Assembly: GCF_030811455.1 (NCBI RefSeq)
Contig: NZ_JAUSQU010000001.1
Coordinates: 6,696,001 to 6,760,000 of the forward strand
Direction of reading: 5' to 3'
DNA from: Streptosporangium lutulentum
GTDB lineage: Bacteria > Actinomycetota > Actinomycetes > Streptosporangiales > Streptosporangiaceae
Length of the DNA: 64,000 bases
The notes beneath the pieces are model-generated. The model worked only from the letters and a program-made list of their open reading frames with translations, searched no databases and was not told the origin of the DNA. The first letter of the stretch is position 1. The number at the start of each line of letters is the position of its first letter. Position numbers and translations under genes: made by a program. Below are positions 33,883 through 42,485 of this stretch, in pieces.

Positions 33883-36165
33883 ATGCCAAAACGGGGGATT
33901 GTTTGGACAGGGGCTGGCAGGGGCATCGCGCTTCTCCTGGCGGCGGGGCTCGCACTGGGCGTTCTGGCGGCGGGGATCATGCTGCCGGCGGTCGGCGGGG
34001 TGGGCGTCGGAATCATGGCGGCGTCGAACGAGCTGGACCTCAAGGCGGCGGACCTCCAAGAACCCCCTCTGGCGGAGAAGACGACCGTGGTCGACGCGCA
34101 GGGCCACCAGATCGCCCAGTTCTACGATCAGTACCGGGAGAGCGTTCCGTTCGACCAGGTGGCCGACGTGATGAAGACGGCGATCGTCTCGATCGAGGAC
34201 GACCGCTACTACGAGCACGGGCCGATCGACATCGAGGGAACGATCCGCGCCCTGGCGAAGAACCTGACGTCGGGCGGGGTGAGCCAGGGCGGTTCGAGCA
34301 TCACCCAGCAGTACGTCAAGCAGGTGCTGCTCAACAAGGCCTCGACGAAGGCCGAGCAGGACAAGGCCCTGGAGACCAGCTACGCGCGCAAGCTCAACGA
34401 GCTGCGGTACGCGATGGGCATGGAGGAGAAGTACTCCAAGGACGAGATCCTCGGGAAGTACCTGAACATCGCCTACTTCGGGGCGTCGGCCAACGGGGTG
34501 GAGGCCGCGGCCAAGCGGTTCTTCGGGGTGCACGCGTCCGATCTGAACCTGGCCCAGGCGGCGACCCTGGCGGGAGCCGTCCAGCAGCCCAGCAGAACCG
34601 ACCCCGCGGCGGGCAAGGCGGCTCAGAAGCGGCTGCTGGAACGGCGAAACGTCGTGCTCGACCGGATGGCGGAGCTTAAAAAGATCACGCCGGAGCAGGC
34701 CGCCGAGGCCAAGGACGAGCCGCTGGGTTACAAGGGCACTCCCCTGCCCGGCGGGTGCGAGGCCAGCCGCTATGTCTACTTCTGCATGTACGTGCGCGAC
34801 GACATCCTCACCAACCCCGTTTTCAAGGCGTTCGGCAAGACGGCGAAGGCCCGCGGCCTCTACCTCGACCGCGCCGGCCTGACCATCAAGACCACGATCG
34901 ACCCGAAGATGCAGGCCGCGGCCGACAAGGCCATCAAGGACCGGGTCTTCACCACCGACAACCCCGTGGCCGCCGAAGCCCTCGTCGAGCCGGGCACCGG
35001 CGAGATCAAGGCGCTGGCGGCCAGCCGGAAGTACGGCACCGACAAGAAGAAGAACGAGATCTCCTACAACCTGCCGGCCAACGTCGCGCACGGCGGAGGC
35101 ATCGGCTTCCAGGCGGGCTCGACCTTCAAGGTGTTCACGCTGCTCACCGCCCTCGACCAGGGCATGAAGATCAACGACGGGTTGCAGGCCCCCGCCGGTT
35201 ACACCGCGCCCGGCTACGCGTCCTTCAAGAACTGCAAGGGCGGGAACATCGGCGACCCGACGCACACCGTCACCAACGACGAGGGGTCGGGCGGGTTCAA
35301 GACCCTGCAGACGGGCACCTGGCAGTCGGTCAACACCTTCTTCCTGGCGCTGGAGCAGCGGGTCGGCCTGTGCGACGTGGTCACGACCGCCAAGTCGCTG
35401 GGCATCAAGCGCGCCGACGGCCAGGCGCTCCAGGAGTACGAGACCTTCACGCTCGGCATCAACGAGATGGACCCGGTGACCGTCGCCACCGCCTACGCCG
35501 CCATCGGCGCGCGCGGCGAGTACTGCCCGCCCCAGGCCATCACCGCGATCACCGACCGCGACGGCAAGACCACCTCCTACGAGCCGCAGTGCAGGCAGGC
35601 CCTGGACCCGGAGGTCGCCGACGCGGCCGCGGACATCCTGTCGGGGGTCTTCACCAAGGGCACGATGTCCGCGGTCGGCGGCATCGGCCGCCCGGCCGCG
35701 GGCAAGACCGGCACCAGCGACGACTCCTCCACCGCGTGGTTCGCCGGATTCACTCCGGACCTCGCCGGCGCGGTCAGCCTCGGCGACCCCCGCGGAGCGA
35801 ACGACCACAAGCTGAGCAACGTGACCATCGGCGGCCAGTACTACCCCGTGGTCTTCGGCGCGGACATCTCCGGCCGGATCTGGAAGTACACCATGATCAA
35901 CGCGCTGAAGGGCATCGAGGCCACGCCCTTCACCCCGATCAACAGCGAGCGCTTCGGCGGCTGCAGCACCAACTGCCAGCCCCAGAAGGACCCGGTGGTG
36001 GACGACGGGGACCGCGTCGGTGTGGACCTCGGGACCGATCCGAACGGCAAGCCCGGCCCCGACACGCTGAACGACAACCCCGGCGCCCTCGGCGGCCCCG
36101 GCCAGGGACCCGGCCAGGGACCCGGCCCCGGTCAGGGACCCGGCAGGGGCGGGCGTGGCAATTGA
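33883..36165 (+). CDS. Class A penicillin-binding protein
   Basis: A 760-residue bifunctional peptidoglycan synthase. One N-terminal membrane helix (about 13-45) is followed by GT51 glycosyltransferase (about 80-260; SIEDDRYYEHGPID with Glu105, GGSSITQQYVKQVL, KYLNIAYFGASANGVEAAA in part). The transpeptidase domain (about 345-670) has SxxK with Ser413 (GSTFK), SVN (Ser482) and KTGT (Lys608). The tail is Gly/Pro/Gln-rich with repeated GPGQGP. Cytoplasmic part only 12 residues. It is divergent from the surface-protein pair. Confidence 0.94.
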   Translation: MPKRGIVWTGAGRGIALLLAAGLALGVLAAGIMLPAVGGVGVGIMAASNELDLKAADLQEPPLAEKTTVVDAQGHQIAQFYDQYRESVPFDQVADVMKTAIVSIEDDRYYEHGPIDIEGTIRALAKNLTSGGVSQGGSSITQQYVKQVLLNKASTKAEQDKALETSYARKLNELRYAMGMEEKYSKDEILGKYLNIAYFGASANGVEAAAKRFFGVHASDLNLAQAATLAGAVQQPSRTDPAAGKAAQKRLLERRNVVLDRMAELKKITPEQAAEAKDEPLGYKGTPLPGGCEASRYVYFCMYVRDDILTNPVFKAFGKTAKARGLYLDRAGLTIKTTIDPKMQAAADKAIKDRVFTTDNPVAAEALVEPGTGEIKALAASRKYGTDKKKNEISYNLPANVAHGGGIGFQAGSTFKVFTLLTALDQGMKINDGLQAPAGYTAPGYASFKNCKGGNIGDPTHTVTNDEGSGGFKTLQTGTWQSVNTFFLALEQRVGLCDVVTTAKSLGIKRADGQALQEYETFTLGINEMDPVTVATAYAAIGARGEYCPPQAITAITDRDGKTTSYEPQCRQALDPEVADAAADILSGVFTKGTMSAVGGIGRPAAGKTGTSDDSSTAWFAGFTPDLAGAVSLGDPRGANDHKLSNVTIGGQYYPVVFGADISGRIWKYTMINALKGIEATPFTPINSERFGGCSTNCQPQKDPVVDDGDRVGVDLGTDPNGKPGPDTLNDNPGALGGPGQGPGQGPGPGQGPGRGGRGN

Positions 36166-36286
36166 TCTCTGATCGGGCGCCCGTACCGGCCGGGTGATTT
36201 CCTCGGCGCCGGACGCGGACCTCCGCGCCGTCCCGGCCGGCGCCGGGCTCGGGCCCCGCGCGTCGTCCCGGCCGGCGCCGGCCTGC

Positions 36287-37180
36287 TCAGCGGTCGGCCC
36301 GGAGCCCGGCCTTCGGGCAGGGCCAGCCGCACGCGCCCGCGTTCAGGGGGTCACGCGACGTCACGGTGGAGAGTCCGCCCAGCAGGGCCAGTGCGTGAGC
36401 GGAAGGGCTCCCGGGCTCGGTGTGGAAGATGCAGAGCTGCTGACCGGGAGCTTTGTCGACGCTGAACACCTCGTAGGCGAGTTCCAGCTCGCCGACCTCA
36501 CGATGACGGATGCGCCTGCTCTCCCCGCACATGTCCCACACGTCATGGAGGGCCCATATTCGACGGAAGTCGAGGCTTTTGAATGAGAGTTCACTGACCA
36601 GCTCGGTCAGGTATGGATTGTCGAGATCCGCTCCCCAGGCGGCGCGCAGCTGGGCCACCCTGTGACGGGCGATTCGCTCCCAGTCTCGGTAGAACTCCCG
36701 CGCCCCGGGATCCAGAAAGATCAGCCAGAGCATGTTGTCCGTGTATTTCAGCCCGCGATGCAGGGCCGCGGCCAGCGAGTTCCTGGCCCGCACATCCTGC
36801 CAGCGGTCGAGCACGAACGCCGGGGTGTGCTGCCAGCTGTGCATCAACCGCAGCAGGTTCGGATCCACCGGATCCCTCCGGCGGACCGTTTCGCGCTGCC
36901 GTGACCCGGGGTGGGCGAGCTCGTACAGGTACGTCGCGGCTTCGGGGCTGAGGTTCAGCACCCGCACCAGGGCGTCGAGCACCCGATCGGACGGGCGGTG
37001 TTCGCGTCCCTGTTCCAGGCGGACGTAGTAATCGGTGCTGACCCCGGCCAGCGTCGCCACCTCCTGCCGGCGCAGTCCCGGCGTCCGGCGCGGACCGGAG
37101 GGCAGCAGTCCGGCATGCGCCGGGGGGGTGGCCTCACGCCGAGCGCGCAAGAACTCCCCCAGCAGCTTTTCAGTGCCCAT
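36287..37180 (-). CDS. XRE-MmyB regulator, paralog 1
   Basis: A 297-residue regulator. Residues 8-80: HTH with GLRRQEVATLAGVSTDYYVRLEQGREHRPSD, abbreviated GLRRQEVATLAGVSTDYYV. Residues 100-270: MmyB-like ligand domain (AALHRGLKYTDNMLWLIFLDPGAREFYRDW). Closest relatives are the three genes that follow. MmyB domains are thought to bind fatty-acid-like ligands and often control neighbouring oxidoreductases. The start ATG 37180 has no clear ribosome site; a 25-bp box lies 29 nt upstream. The C-terminal 25 residues after about 270 are unlike the paralogs. Confidence 0.9.
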   Translation of the reverse strand: MGTEKLLGEFLRARREATPPAHAGLLPSGPRRTPGLRRQEVATLAGVSTDYYVRLEQGREHRPSDRVLDALVRVLNLSPEAATYLYELAHPGSRQRETVRRRDPVDPNLLRLMHSWQHTPAFVLDRWQDVRARNSLAAALHRGLKYTDNMLWLIFLDPGAREFYRDWERIARHRVAQLRAAWGADLDNPYLTELVSELSFKSLDFRRIWALHDVWDMCGESRRIRHREVGELELAYEVFSVDKAPGQQLCIFHTEPGSPSAHALALLGGLSTVTSRDPLNAGACGWPCPKAGLRADR

Positions 37181-37209
37181 TTAGTAACGTTATGTCACGG
37201 ATTAGTGGG

Positions 37210-37234
37210 CAAGGTAGCTGTGTTACTCCCAGGA
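37210..37234 (-). promoter_or_regulatory. Shared 25-bp upstream box, copy 1
   Basis: Minus-strand reading TCCTGGGAGTAACAC then AGCTACCTTG. It lies 29 nt before the start codon of paralog 1. GACATAACGTTAC follows nearer the gene. It is the most diverged copy of the set at 37210, 38122, 39099 and 41320. Confidence 0.7.
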
Positions 37235-38092
37235 CCGGCCCGGCTCCCCGACGGAAGGGCCGCCTGACTCCATGTCGGCGAGACTGCTCAGCAGGATCAG
37301 GGCACGTTCGGAACGACTGCCAGGCTCGGCGTGATAGATGGCCAGTCGCTGGCCGGGAGCGCTGGTGATGCTGAGCACCTCGCTGGTCAGGTCCAGCTCG
37401 CCGACCTTGCGATGGTGGAAACGCCTTTTCTCCTGGGTTATGCCGGATACGTCATGGCGCGCCCACAGCCTGCGGAAGTCGGCGCTTCTGAGGGAGAGTT
37501 CACCGACCAGCTCGATCATGTACGGGTGGTCGAGATCCGCCCCCGCGGCGGTGCGCAGGTGAGCCACCCTGGTCCGGGCGATCTGCTCCCAGTCCGGGTA
37601 GAGCTCGTGCGCGGCGGGGTCCAGGAAGACCAGCCGGAGCAGGTTGTCGGCGTACTCCAGTCCATCGTGGAGGAGGGCTCCCAGGGGGTTCCTGGCCAGC
37701 ACGTCCAGCCAGCGGTCGAACACGAAGGCCGGGGTGTACGACCAGCTCCGCATGAGCCGCAGCAGGGCCGGACTGACCCGTTCCCTCGTCTCGCCGGTCG
37801 GCTTGCGCGGCCGGGCATGGGGATAGGCGAGCTCGTAGAGGTAGTCGGTGGCGTCGGCGTCGAGACACAGCACCCGTGCGAGAGCGGTCAGGACCTGGTC
37901 GGACGGCCGGCGTTCGCGTCCCTGTTCCAGGCGGACGTAGTAATCGGTGCTGACCCCGGCCAGCATCGCCACCTCCTCCCGGCGCAGTCCAGGCGTCCGG
38001 CGCGGACCAACCCCGAGCAGCCCCACCTGCTCGGGAGTGGTGATCTCGCGCCGAGCACGGAGAAAGTCACCGAGAAGCTTGTCGCCACCCAC
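37223..38092 (-). CDS. XRE-MmyB regulator, paralog 2
   Basis: A 289-residue copy starting at GTG 38092: GLRREEVAMLAGVSTDYYVRLEQGRERRPSD (HTH core GLRREEVAMLAGVSTDYYV), then ALLHDGLEYADNLLRLVFLDP and GADLDHPYMIELVGELSLRS in the MmyB domain. The 3' end overlaps the upstream box of paralog 1, so the two genes are tightly packed. It ends AGRSWE-like (VGEPGRSWE). Ligand and targets unknown; autoregulation through its own box is inferred. Confidence 0.9.
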   Translation of the reverse strand: MGGDKLLGDFLRARREITTPEQVGLLGVGPRRTPGLRREEVAMLAGVSTDYYVRLEQGRERRPSDQVLTALARVLCLDADATDYLYELAYPHARPRKPTGETRERVSPALLRLMRSWSYTPAFVFDRWLDVLARNPLGALLHDGLEYADNLLRLVFLDPAAHELYPDWEQIARTRVAHLRTAAGADLDHPYMIELVGELSLRSADFRRLWARHDVSGITQEKRRFHHRKVGELDLTSEVLSITSAPGQRLAIYHAEPGSRSERALILLSSLADMESGGPSVGEPGRSWE

Positions 38093-38121
38093 TTCTTTAC
38101 CGTACGCCCGTAAACAGACAA

Positions 38122-38146
38122 AAAGGTGGCAGCGTCACTCCCAGGA
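38122..38146 (-). promoter_or_regulatory. Shared 25-bp upstream box, copy 2
   Basis: Minus-strand reading TCCTGGGAGTGACGC then TGCCACCTTT, 29 nt before GTG 38092. The following segment reads GGGCGTACGGTAAAG, a variant of the GACATACCGTT element seen in the other copies. Confidence 0.75.
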
Positions 38147-38229
38147 TCATTCCGGTCAAAACACCAAGCCCACCCGGGACGCGACGGGCAGAACGTTCGA
38201 ACCCCATGTCCGCCCAGGGCGGGGATCCG

Positions 38230-39069
38230 TCACCGCGCCGTATCGGCGAGGCTGCCCAGCCGGGACAGCGCACGCTCGGCGGGGCTGCCGGCCTCGGCGT
38301 GAAGAGTGATCAACTGCTGGCCGGGGGCGCTGTGGACGTTGAACACCTCACAACTGAGAGCCAGGTCGCCGACCTTGGGATGCCGATAGAAGTGCTTGGT
38401 CTCGCGAGACCTGCAGGTCACGACGGACATGCCGGGACAGGACCACATCCGGCGAAAGTCCGCGCTCTCGAACGCGAGCTCACCGATCAGTTCGGTCAGG
38501 TACGGATCGTCGAGGTCAGGCCCCGCGACGGTGCGCAGGTGGGCGACCCTCGCGGTGGCGACCTGCTCCCAGTCCCGGTAGAACTCGCGCGCCGCGGGGT
38601 CCAGGAAGACCATCCGGAGCAGATTGTCCATGTGTTTCAGTCCGTCGTAGAGGACGGCGGACACCTGGTTCATGGCCAGCACGTCCATCCGGAGACCGCA
38701 CACCATCGCCGGGGTGCGCGGCCAGCTGCGCATCAGCCGCAGCAGGTCCGGGCCGACCGTCTGCCGCCGGCCGGTCGTCTTGTCCCGCGGCACCCTCGGG
38801 CAGGCGAGTCCGTACAGGTGCGCCGCGGCTTCGGGGCCGAGCCCCAGAGCCCGGACCAGGGCGCCGAGCGCCTCCTCCGACGGGCGGCTCTCGCTCCCCT
38901 CCTCCAGACGGCCGTAGTAGTCGGCGCTGACACCGGCCAGCATCGCCACCTCATCGCGGCGCAGTCCCGGCGTCCGGCGCGGACCGGAGCTCAGCAACCC
39001 CACCTGGCTCGGAGCCGTGGCTTCGCGCTGAGCGCGCAAGAACTCCCCGAGGAGCTTGTTGCTGTCCAT
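38230..39069 (-). CDS. XRE-MmyB regulator, paralog 3
   Basis: A 279-residue copy from ATG 39069: GLRRDEVAMLAGVSADYYGRLEEGSESRPSE (core GLRRDEVAMLAGVSADYYG) and the MmyB domain VLYDGLKHMDNLLRMVFLDP. The HTH recognition region differs from the others (YGRLEEGSES against YVRLEQGRER), so its DNA specificity may have shifted, and its box is also slightly different (GGGTGTGACAC). It ends GSLADTAR. Confidence 0.9.
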   Translation of the reverse strand: MDSNKLLGEFLRAQREATAPSQVGLLSSGPRRTPGLRRDEVAMLAGVSADYYGRLEEGSESRPSEEALGALVRALGLGPEAAAHLYGLACPRVPRDKTTGRRQTVGPDLLRLMRSWPRTPAMVCGLRMDVLAMNQVSAVLYDGLKHMDNLLRMVFLDPAAREFYRDWEQVATARVAHLRTVAGPDLDDPYLTELIGELAFESADFRRMWSCPGMSVVTCRSRETKHFYRHPKVGDLALSCEVFNVHSAPGQQLITLHAEAGSPAERALSRLGSLADTAR

Positions 39070-39098
39070 TTCGCAATGGTATGTCGGGATTCCATTGG

Positions 39099-39123
39099 CA
39101 AGGTGGCAGTGTCACACCCAGGT
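39099..39123 (-). promoter_or_regulatory. Shared 25-bp upstream box, copy 3
   Basis: Minus-strand reading ACCTGGGTGTGACAC then TGCCACCTTG, 29 nt before ATG 39069, followed by CCGACATACCATTG. Confidence 0.75.
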
Positions 39124-39176
39124 TCAACCTGTCCCCTTGCCGGATGTGGCCGAGCGTGCTCCTCACCCTGCCCGAC

Positions 39177-39235
39177 GTCCCCGTCCCCGTCCCCGTCCCC
39201 GTCCCCGTCCCCGTCCCCGTCCCCGTCCCCGTCCC
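39177..39235. repeat. Hexameric tandem repeat (GTCCCC)9
   Basis: Nine perfect GTCCCC units and a partial tenth. The minus strand reads (GGGGAC)n, with G-runs regularly spaced and able to form a quadruplex. It lies between the upstream region of paralog 3 and the 3' end of the aldo/keto reductase gene. Perfect units suggest recent slippage and length variation. Confidence 0.95.
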
Positions 39236-39286
39236 GGAGCGGAGCGGGTCAGCGGCCCGGACCGCCGGGCGCGGCATCTGACGGCG

Positions 39287-40225
39287 TCATCTGACGGCGT
39301 CCAGGCGGGCGCGGTGCTCATCGTCGAGTTTGAGATCCAGGGCGCCCAGAGACTCCTCCAGCTGGGCGAGGGAGCTCACGCCGACGATGGGAACCGTCGT
39401 GACGTCACCGCCGATCAGCCAGGCCAGCACCACCTGGTTGACGGTCACGCCCAGCTCACTCGCGATCTCCCGCAGTACCGCGAGCCCGCGCGTGGTGCCC
39501 GGGTGGTCGTAGATCTCCTGGATCGGCCGGTCCTCGCGGGTGTAGGCGCCGAACATGAGCGTGTTGTACGCCCACAGGGTCAGGTCGGGCTCCGAACGCA
39601 GGTAGTCGAGCATGTCGTCCTGAACCAGGACGTGGCCCGCCTCCGGCAGCCGCACTCCGGGCCGGGGCCGCAGGTAGGTGTGGCGGAGCTGCACGTTGGT
39701 GTAGAGCGGCCAGCCGCCCGCGCGCGAGATGGCCCGGGCGCGCTCCAGGCGCCAGGCCGACATGTTGCTCGCGCCGATCTCACGGATCTTTCCCGCCCGC
39801 GCCAGTTCGGCGAAGGCGCCCAGCGTCTCCTCCAGGGGGACGGAACGGTCCTCGACGTGGGCCCAGTACACGTCGACGTGGTCGGTGCCCAGCCGCCTCA
39901 GGCTGCCCTCGGCCGCCGTGGCGATCGTCGTGGCGGACAGACCTTCGGCGGAGTTCAGGGTCCGGTCACCGGGAACGGTCGGCCGGGCGCCGCACTTGGT
40001 GCTCAGCACCATCCGGTCGCGGTTGCCCCGGGCGGCCAGCCAGCGGCCGATGGCCAGTTCGCTCTCGTCGCCGGTGGCGCCCTCGTTCCAGAACGGGTAG
40101 TTGTTCGCGGTGTCCAGCAGGGCGCCTCCGGCCTCGGCGAACCGGTCGAGGATCGCGAAACCGGCCTTGTCGTCGAGGGTCGTGCCGAACGGGATGGTGC
40201 CCAGGGCGAGGGGGATGTGTGTCAT
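39287..40225 (-). CDS. Aldo/keto reductase
   Basis: 312 residues from ATG 40225 (AAGGTG upstream). AKR barrel: FAEAGGALLDTANNYPFWNEG (Asp and Tyr), LSTKCGARPT (Lys), DVYWAHVEDRSVPLEETL (His), EIGASNMSAWRLERA and NQVVLAWLIGG. It reduces carbonyl compounds with NADPH; the substrate is unknown. A perfect MerR-type palindrome lies 15 bp upstream of the start. Its place inside the regulator array suggests, but does not prove, that an MmyB protein or an unseen MerR protein controls it. Confidence 0.92.
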   Translation of the reverse strand: MTHIPLALGTIPFGTTLDDKAGFAILDRFAEAGGALLDTANNYPFWNEGATGDESELAIGRWLAARGNRDRMVLSTKCGARPTVPGDRTLNSAEGLSATTIATAAEGSLRRLGTDHVDVYWAHVEDRSVPLEETLGAFAELARAGKIREIGASNMSAWRLERARAISRAGGWPLYTNVQLRHTYLRPRPGVRLPEAGHVLVQDDMLDYLRSEPDLTLWAYNTLMFGAYTREDRPIQEIYDHPGTTRGLAVLREIASELGVTVNQVVLAWLIGGDVTTVPIVGVSSLAQLEESLGALDLKLDDEHRARLDAVR

Positions 40226-40240
40226 GGGAATCACCTTGCA

Positions 40241-40260
40241 ACCTGGAGCTCACTCCAGGT
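40241..40260 (-). promoter_or_regulatory. MerR-type operator/promoter for the aldo/keto reductase
   Basis: ACCTGGAG-TGAG-CTCCAGGT (minus strand) is a perfect 8-bp inverted repeat. TTGACC overlaps its upstream arm, as in promoters activated by MerR/SoxR/CueR-family regulators with an overlong spacer. No MerR-family regulator of this class is coded nearby. Confidence 0.65.
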
Positions 40261-40432
40261 CAAGCCAGATCGCACAAGAACATGCCCGGATTTATCCTGA
40301 CTCGCCCGAGGGCGGATGAGCGTGAGCCGGCAGCCACCGCGACCCGGGCCATCCCCCGGTACGGCTGACGCCCTCCCCTGACCCTCGGAGCCCGCGAGGG
40401 CGGGAGGCGGCTGCCGCCTCGTCCCTCACCGC

Positions 40433-41290
40433 CTACGTCGAGACCGGTGGCACCAACCCGGGCGAACGATCCGTCACGGCGGCGATGCTGCCCAGCAGGG
40501 CCAGGGAATGCGCGGAGGGACTTCCGGGCTCCGCCTGAAAGGTGAGCAACTGCTGGCCCGGCGCGCTGGCGACGCTGAACGCCTCGCAGGTCAGGTCCAG
40601 GTCGCCGACCTCGGGGTGACGGAGACGCCTGACCTTGCAGGGAATGCCGACGTCGTGACGGGCCCAGATCCGGCGGAAGTCCGCGCTCTTGAGAGAGAGC
40701 TCACCGACCAGTTCGATCAGGTTGGGATCGTTGAGGTCCGCTCCCGCGACGGCACGCAGGTAGGCCACCTGCGCGCGGGAGATCTGCTCCCAGTCCCGGT
40801 AGTACTCGTGCGCGGCCGGATCCAGGAAGATCAGCCGGACCAGGTTGTCCGTGTACTCCAGCCCGCCGTGGAGAGCGGCGACCAACGGATTGGCCGCCAG
40901 TACGTCCAGCCAGCGGTTGCACGCGATCGCCGGGGTGCGCGGCCAGTTGTGCATCATCTGCCGCAGGTCCGGGTTGACCCGGTCCGCCCGGCCGACGGTA
41001 CGCCACTGCCGTGGCCGCGGAAAGGCGAGCTCGTACAGATGCGTCGCGGCGGCGGGGCCAAGGTCGAGTGCCCGTACCAGCGAGCCGAGCACCTGATCTG
41101 ACGGATGGCGTTCGCGTCCCTGTTCCAGGCGGACGTAGTAGTCGGTGCTGACCCCGGCCAGCATCGCCACCTCCTCCCGGCGCAGCCCCGGCATCCGGCG
41201 GGGACCGACGTCCACCAGCCCCACCTGCTCGGGAGAGGTGACTTCACGCCGAGCGCGCAGGAACTCCCCCAGAAGCTTGTCGCTGTCCAT
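40433..41290 (-). CDS. XRE-MmyB regulator, paralog 4
   Basis: A 285-residue copy from ATG 41290: GLRREEVAMLAGVSTDYYV in the HTH, and ALHGGLEYTDNLVRLIFLDP with YYRDWEQISRAQVAYLRA in the MmyB domain. The first 45 residues are nearly the same as paralog 2, pointing to recent duplication. It is separated from paralogs 1-3 by the aldo/keto reductase, so duplication preceded or spanned that insertion. Confidence 0.9.
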   Translation of the reverse strand: MDSDKLLGEFLRARREVTSPEQVGLVDVGPRRMPGLRREEVAMLAGVSTDYYVRLEQGRERHPSDQVLGSLVRALDLGPAAATHLYELAFPRPRQWRTVGRADRVNPDLRQMMHNWPRTPAIACNRWLDVLAANPLVAALHGGLEYTDNLVRLIFLDPAAHEYYRDWEQISRAQVAYLRAVAGADLNDPNLIELVGELSLKSADFRRIWARHDVGIPCKVRRLRHPEVGDLDLTCEAFSVASAPGQQLLTFQAEPGSPSAHSLALLGSIAAVTDRSPGLVPPVST

Positions 41291-41319
41291 TTATGAACGG
41301 TATGTCGGAAATAGGGCGA

Positions 41320-41344
41320 CAAGGTGGCCGTATCACTCCCAGGG
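41320..41344 (-). promoter_or_regulatory. Shared 25-bp upstream box, copy 4
   Basis: Minus-strand reading CCCTGGGAGTGATAC then GGCCACCTTG, 29 nt before ATG 41290, followed by CCGACATACCGTTC. Confidence 0.75.
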
Positions 41345-41455
41345 TCGATCCTCGCCGCGAAGGCCTGCGGGGGGCTGAACGACCACATCGACCCGCTCGA
41401 CAAAGCACAAGAACGATTCAGCGGTGATTGTTGACACGACTCCGCGTCCGATGCG

Positions 41456-42040
41456 TCAGTCGTAGTCGGTGCACGTCGCGTACCAGTCGCCGGTCACATG
41501 ATCGAATGAGGACACACCGAGATCCTCCACACGCCCATCCGGAACGTGAGCGAATCCGCACTTGATGAACATTCCACCGGAATTGGCAAGACCAAGACGG
41601 GTGATCCCCTTCCAGCGCTGCGCCGTGTCGACGGTGAACAGGCCGACGCGCTTTTCTCCGAATGACAAACGCTCCTGTTCGGGAAGCGACCGCGCATAGC
41701 CGGTGAGAGCAGGCTCGGAGATCAGGAAAGCCGCCCGCATCGGAAGCCGAGAATTCACCAGGGCGAGTGTGAGTGCCCCGATGAGTGGCGTCGCGATGAT
41801 CCATGGACTGCGCCTGTAGCCACTGCCCCGGGTCATGAGGAGCGAGATCCATATGAGGCCGGACAAGAGCCATACGGGGACGGCGAGGAAAGCCAGGAGA
41901 TGGTTACCCCCGGGATGAGTCGCGGCGGAGAGCGTCAGGACGGCACCCACGGTGACGGGGCCGAGGAGGAGCGCCGCTCGCCGGCGCCGGCTTCTGTCGG
42001 GTGCCTGATGCTGGAGATCCGCGACTGAGGGGGTGTCCAC
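41456..42040 (-). CDS. Hypothetical membrane protein
   Basis: About 194 residues from GTG 42040; the frame stays open to 42205, but the extra N-terminus is Arg/Gly-rich and unlikely. Three hydrophobic segments (LLLGPVTVGAVLTLSAA, LLAFLAVPVWLLSGLIWISL, WIIATPLIGALTLALVNS) are followed by an extracytoplasmic domain of about 90 residues with Cys pairs (FIKCGFAHV and WYATCTDYD). I do not recognise the family. No operon partner is evident. Confidence 0.6.
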   Translation of the reverse strand: MDTPSVADLQHQAPDRSRRRRAALLLGPVTVGAVLTLSAATHPGGNHLLAFLAVPVWLLSGLIWISLLMTRGSGYRRSPWIIATPLIGALTLALVNSRLPMRAAFLISEPALTGYARSLPEQERLSFGEKRVGLFTVDTAQRWKGITRLGLANSGGMFIKCGFAHVPDGRVEDLGVSSFDHVTGDWYATCTDYD

Positions 42041-42344
42041 GCGAAGGACCCTAGCCCGGCGAACAGGATGACGCCCGGGATTCTTGCCGCGCGGGCCGTC
42101 CACGCCGGAACGCGATTCCCCTTGTTCCCCGGCCTTACTGGTTTTCCCCGCCTCACTGGCACGCGAACGACATGCCCTGAACGCCCGACCCCGTACGGAG
42201 ATCAACCCTCATCAGGCGGTCGTGAGGGTGGTACCGGCCTCGGCGCCGCATCACCGGCTTGAAGACAGCGCCTGTCGTGGGATCGACGGTGGACAGCGTG
42301 GGCCAGGGCGGGCAGGCTGATCACACGGCGATGAGGGAGAAATC

Positions 42345-42485
42345 ATGAATTTCAATGCCGCGGGCGTGAGCGTGCTCTTCATGCTGATTGGCGCTCTCAT
42401 TCAGTTCCTGGTCATCTATTTCGCCGTACGCCTGGCTCTGAAGCATGACCGCGAACGTTTCGAGCGCGGCCGGCCGCAGAGGTAA
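42345..42485 (+). CDS. Small single-helix membrane protein
   Basis: A 46-residue frame with a strong ribosome site (GAGGGAG, seven bases before ATG). One membrane helix (VLFMLIGALIQFLVIYFAV) is followed by a basic tail (RLALKHDRERFERGRPQR). Function unknown. Confidence 0.5.
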   Translation: MNFNAAGVSVLFMLIGALIQFLVIYFAVRLALKHDRERFERGRPQR

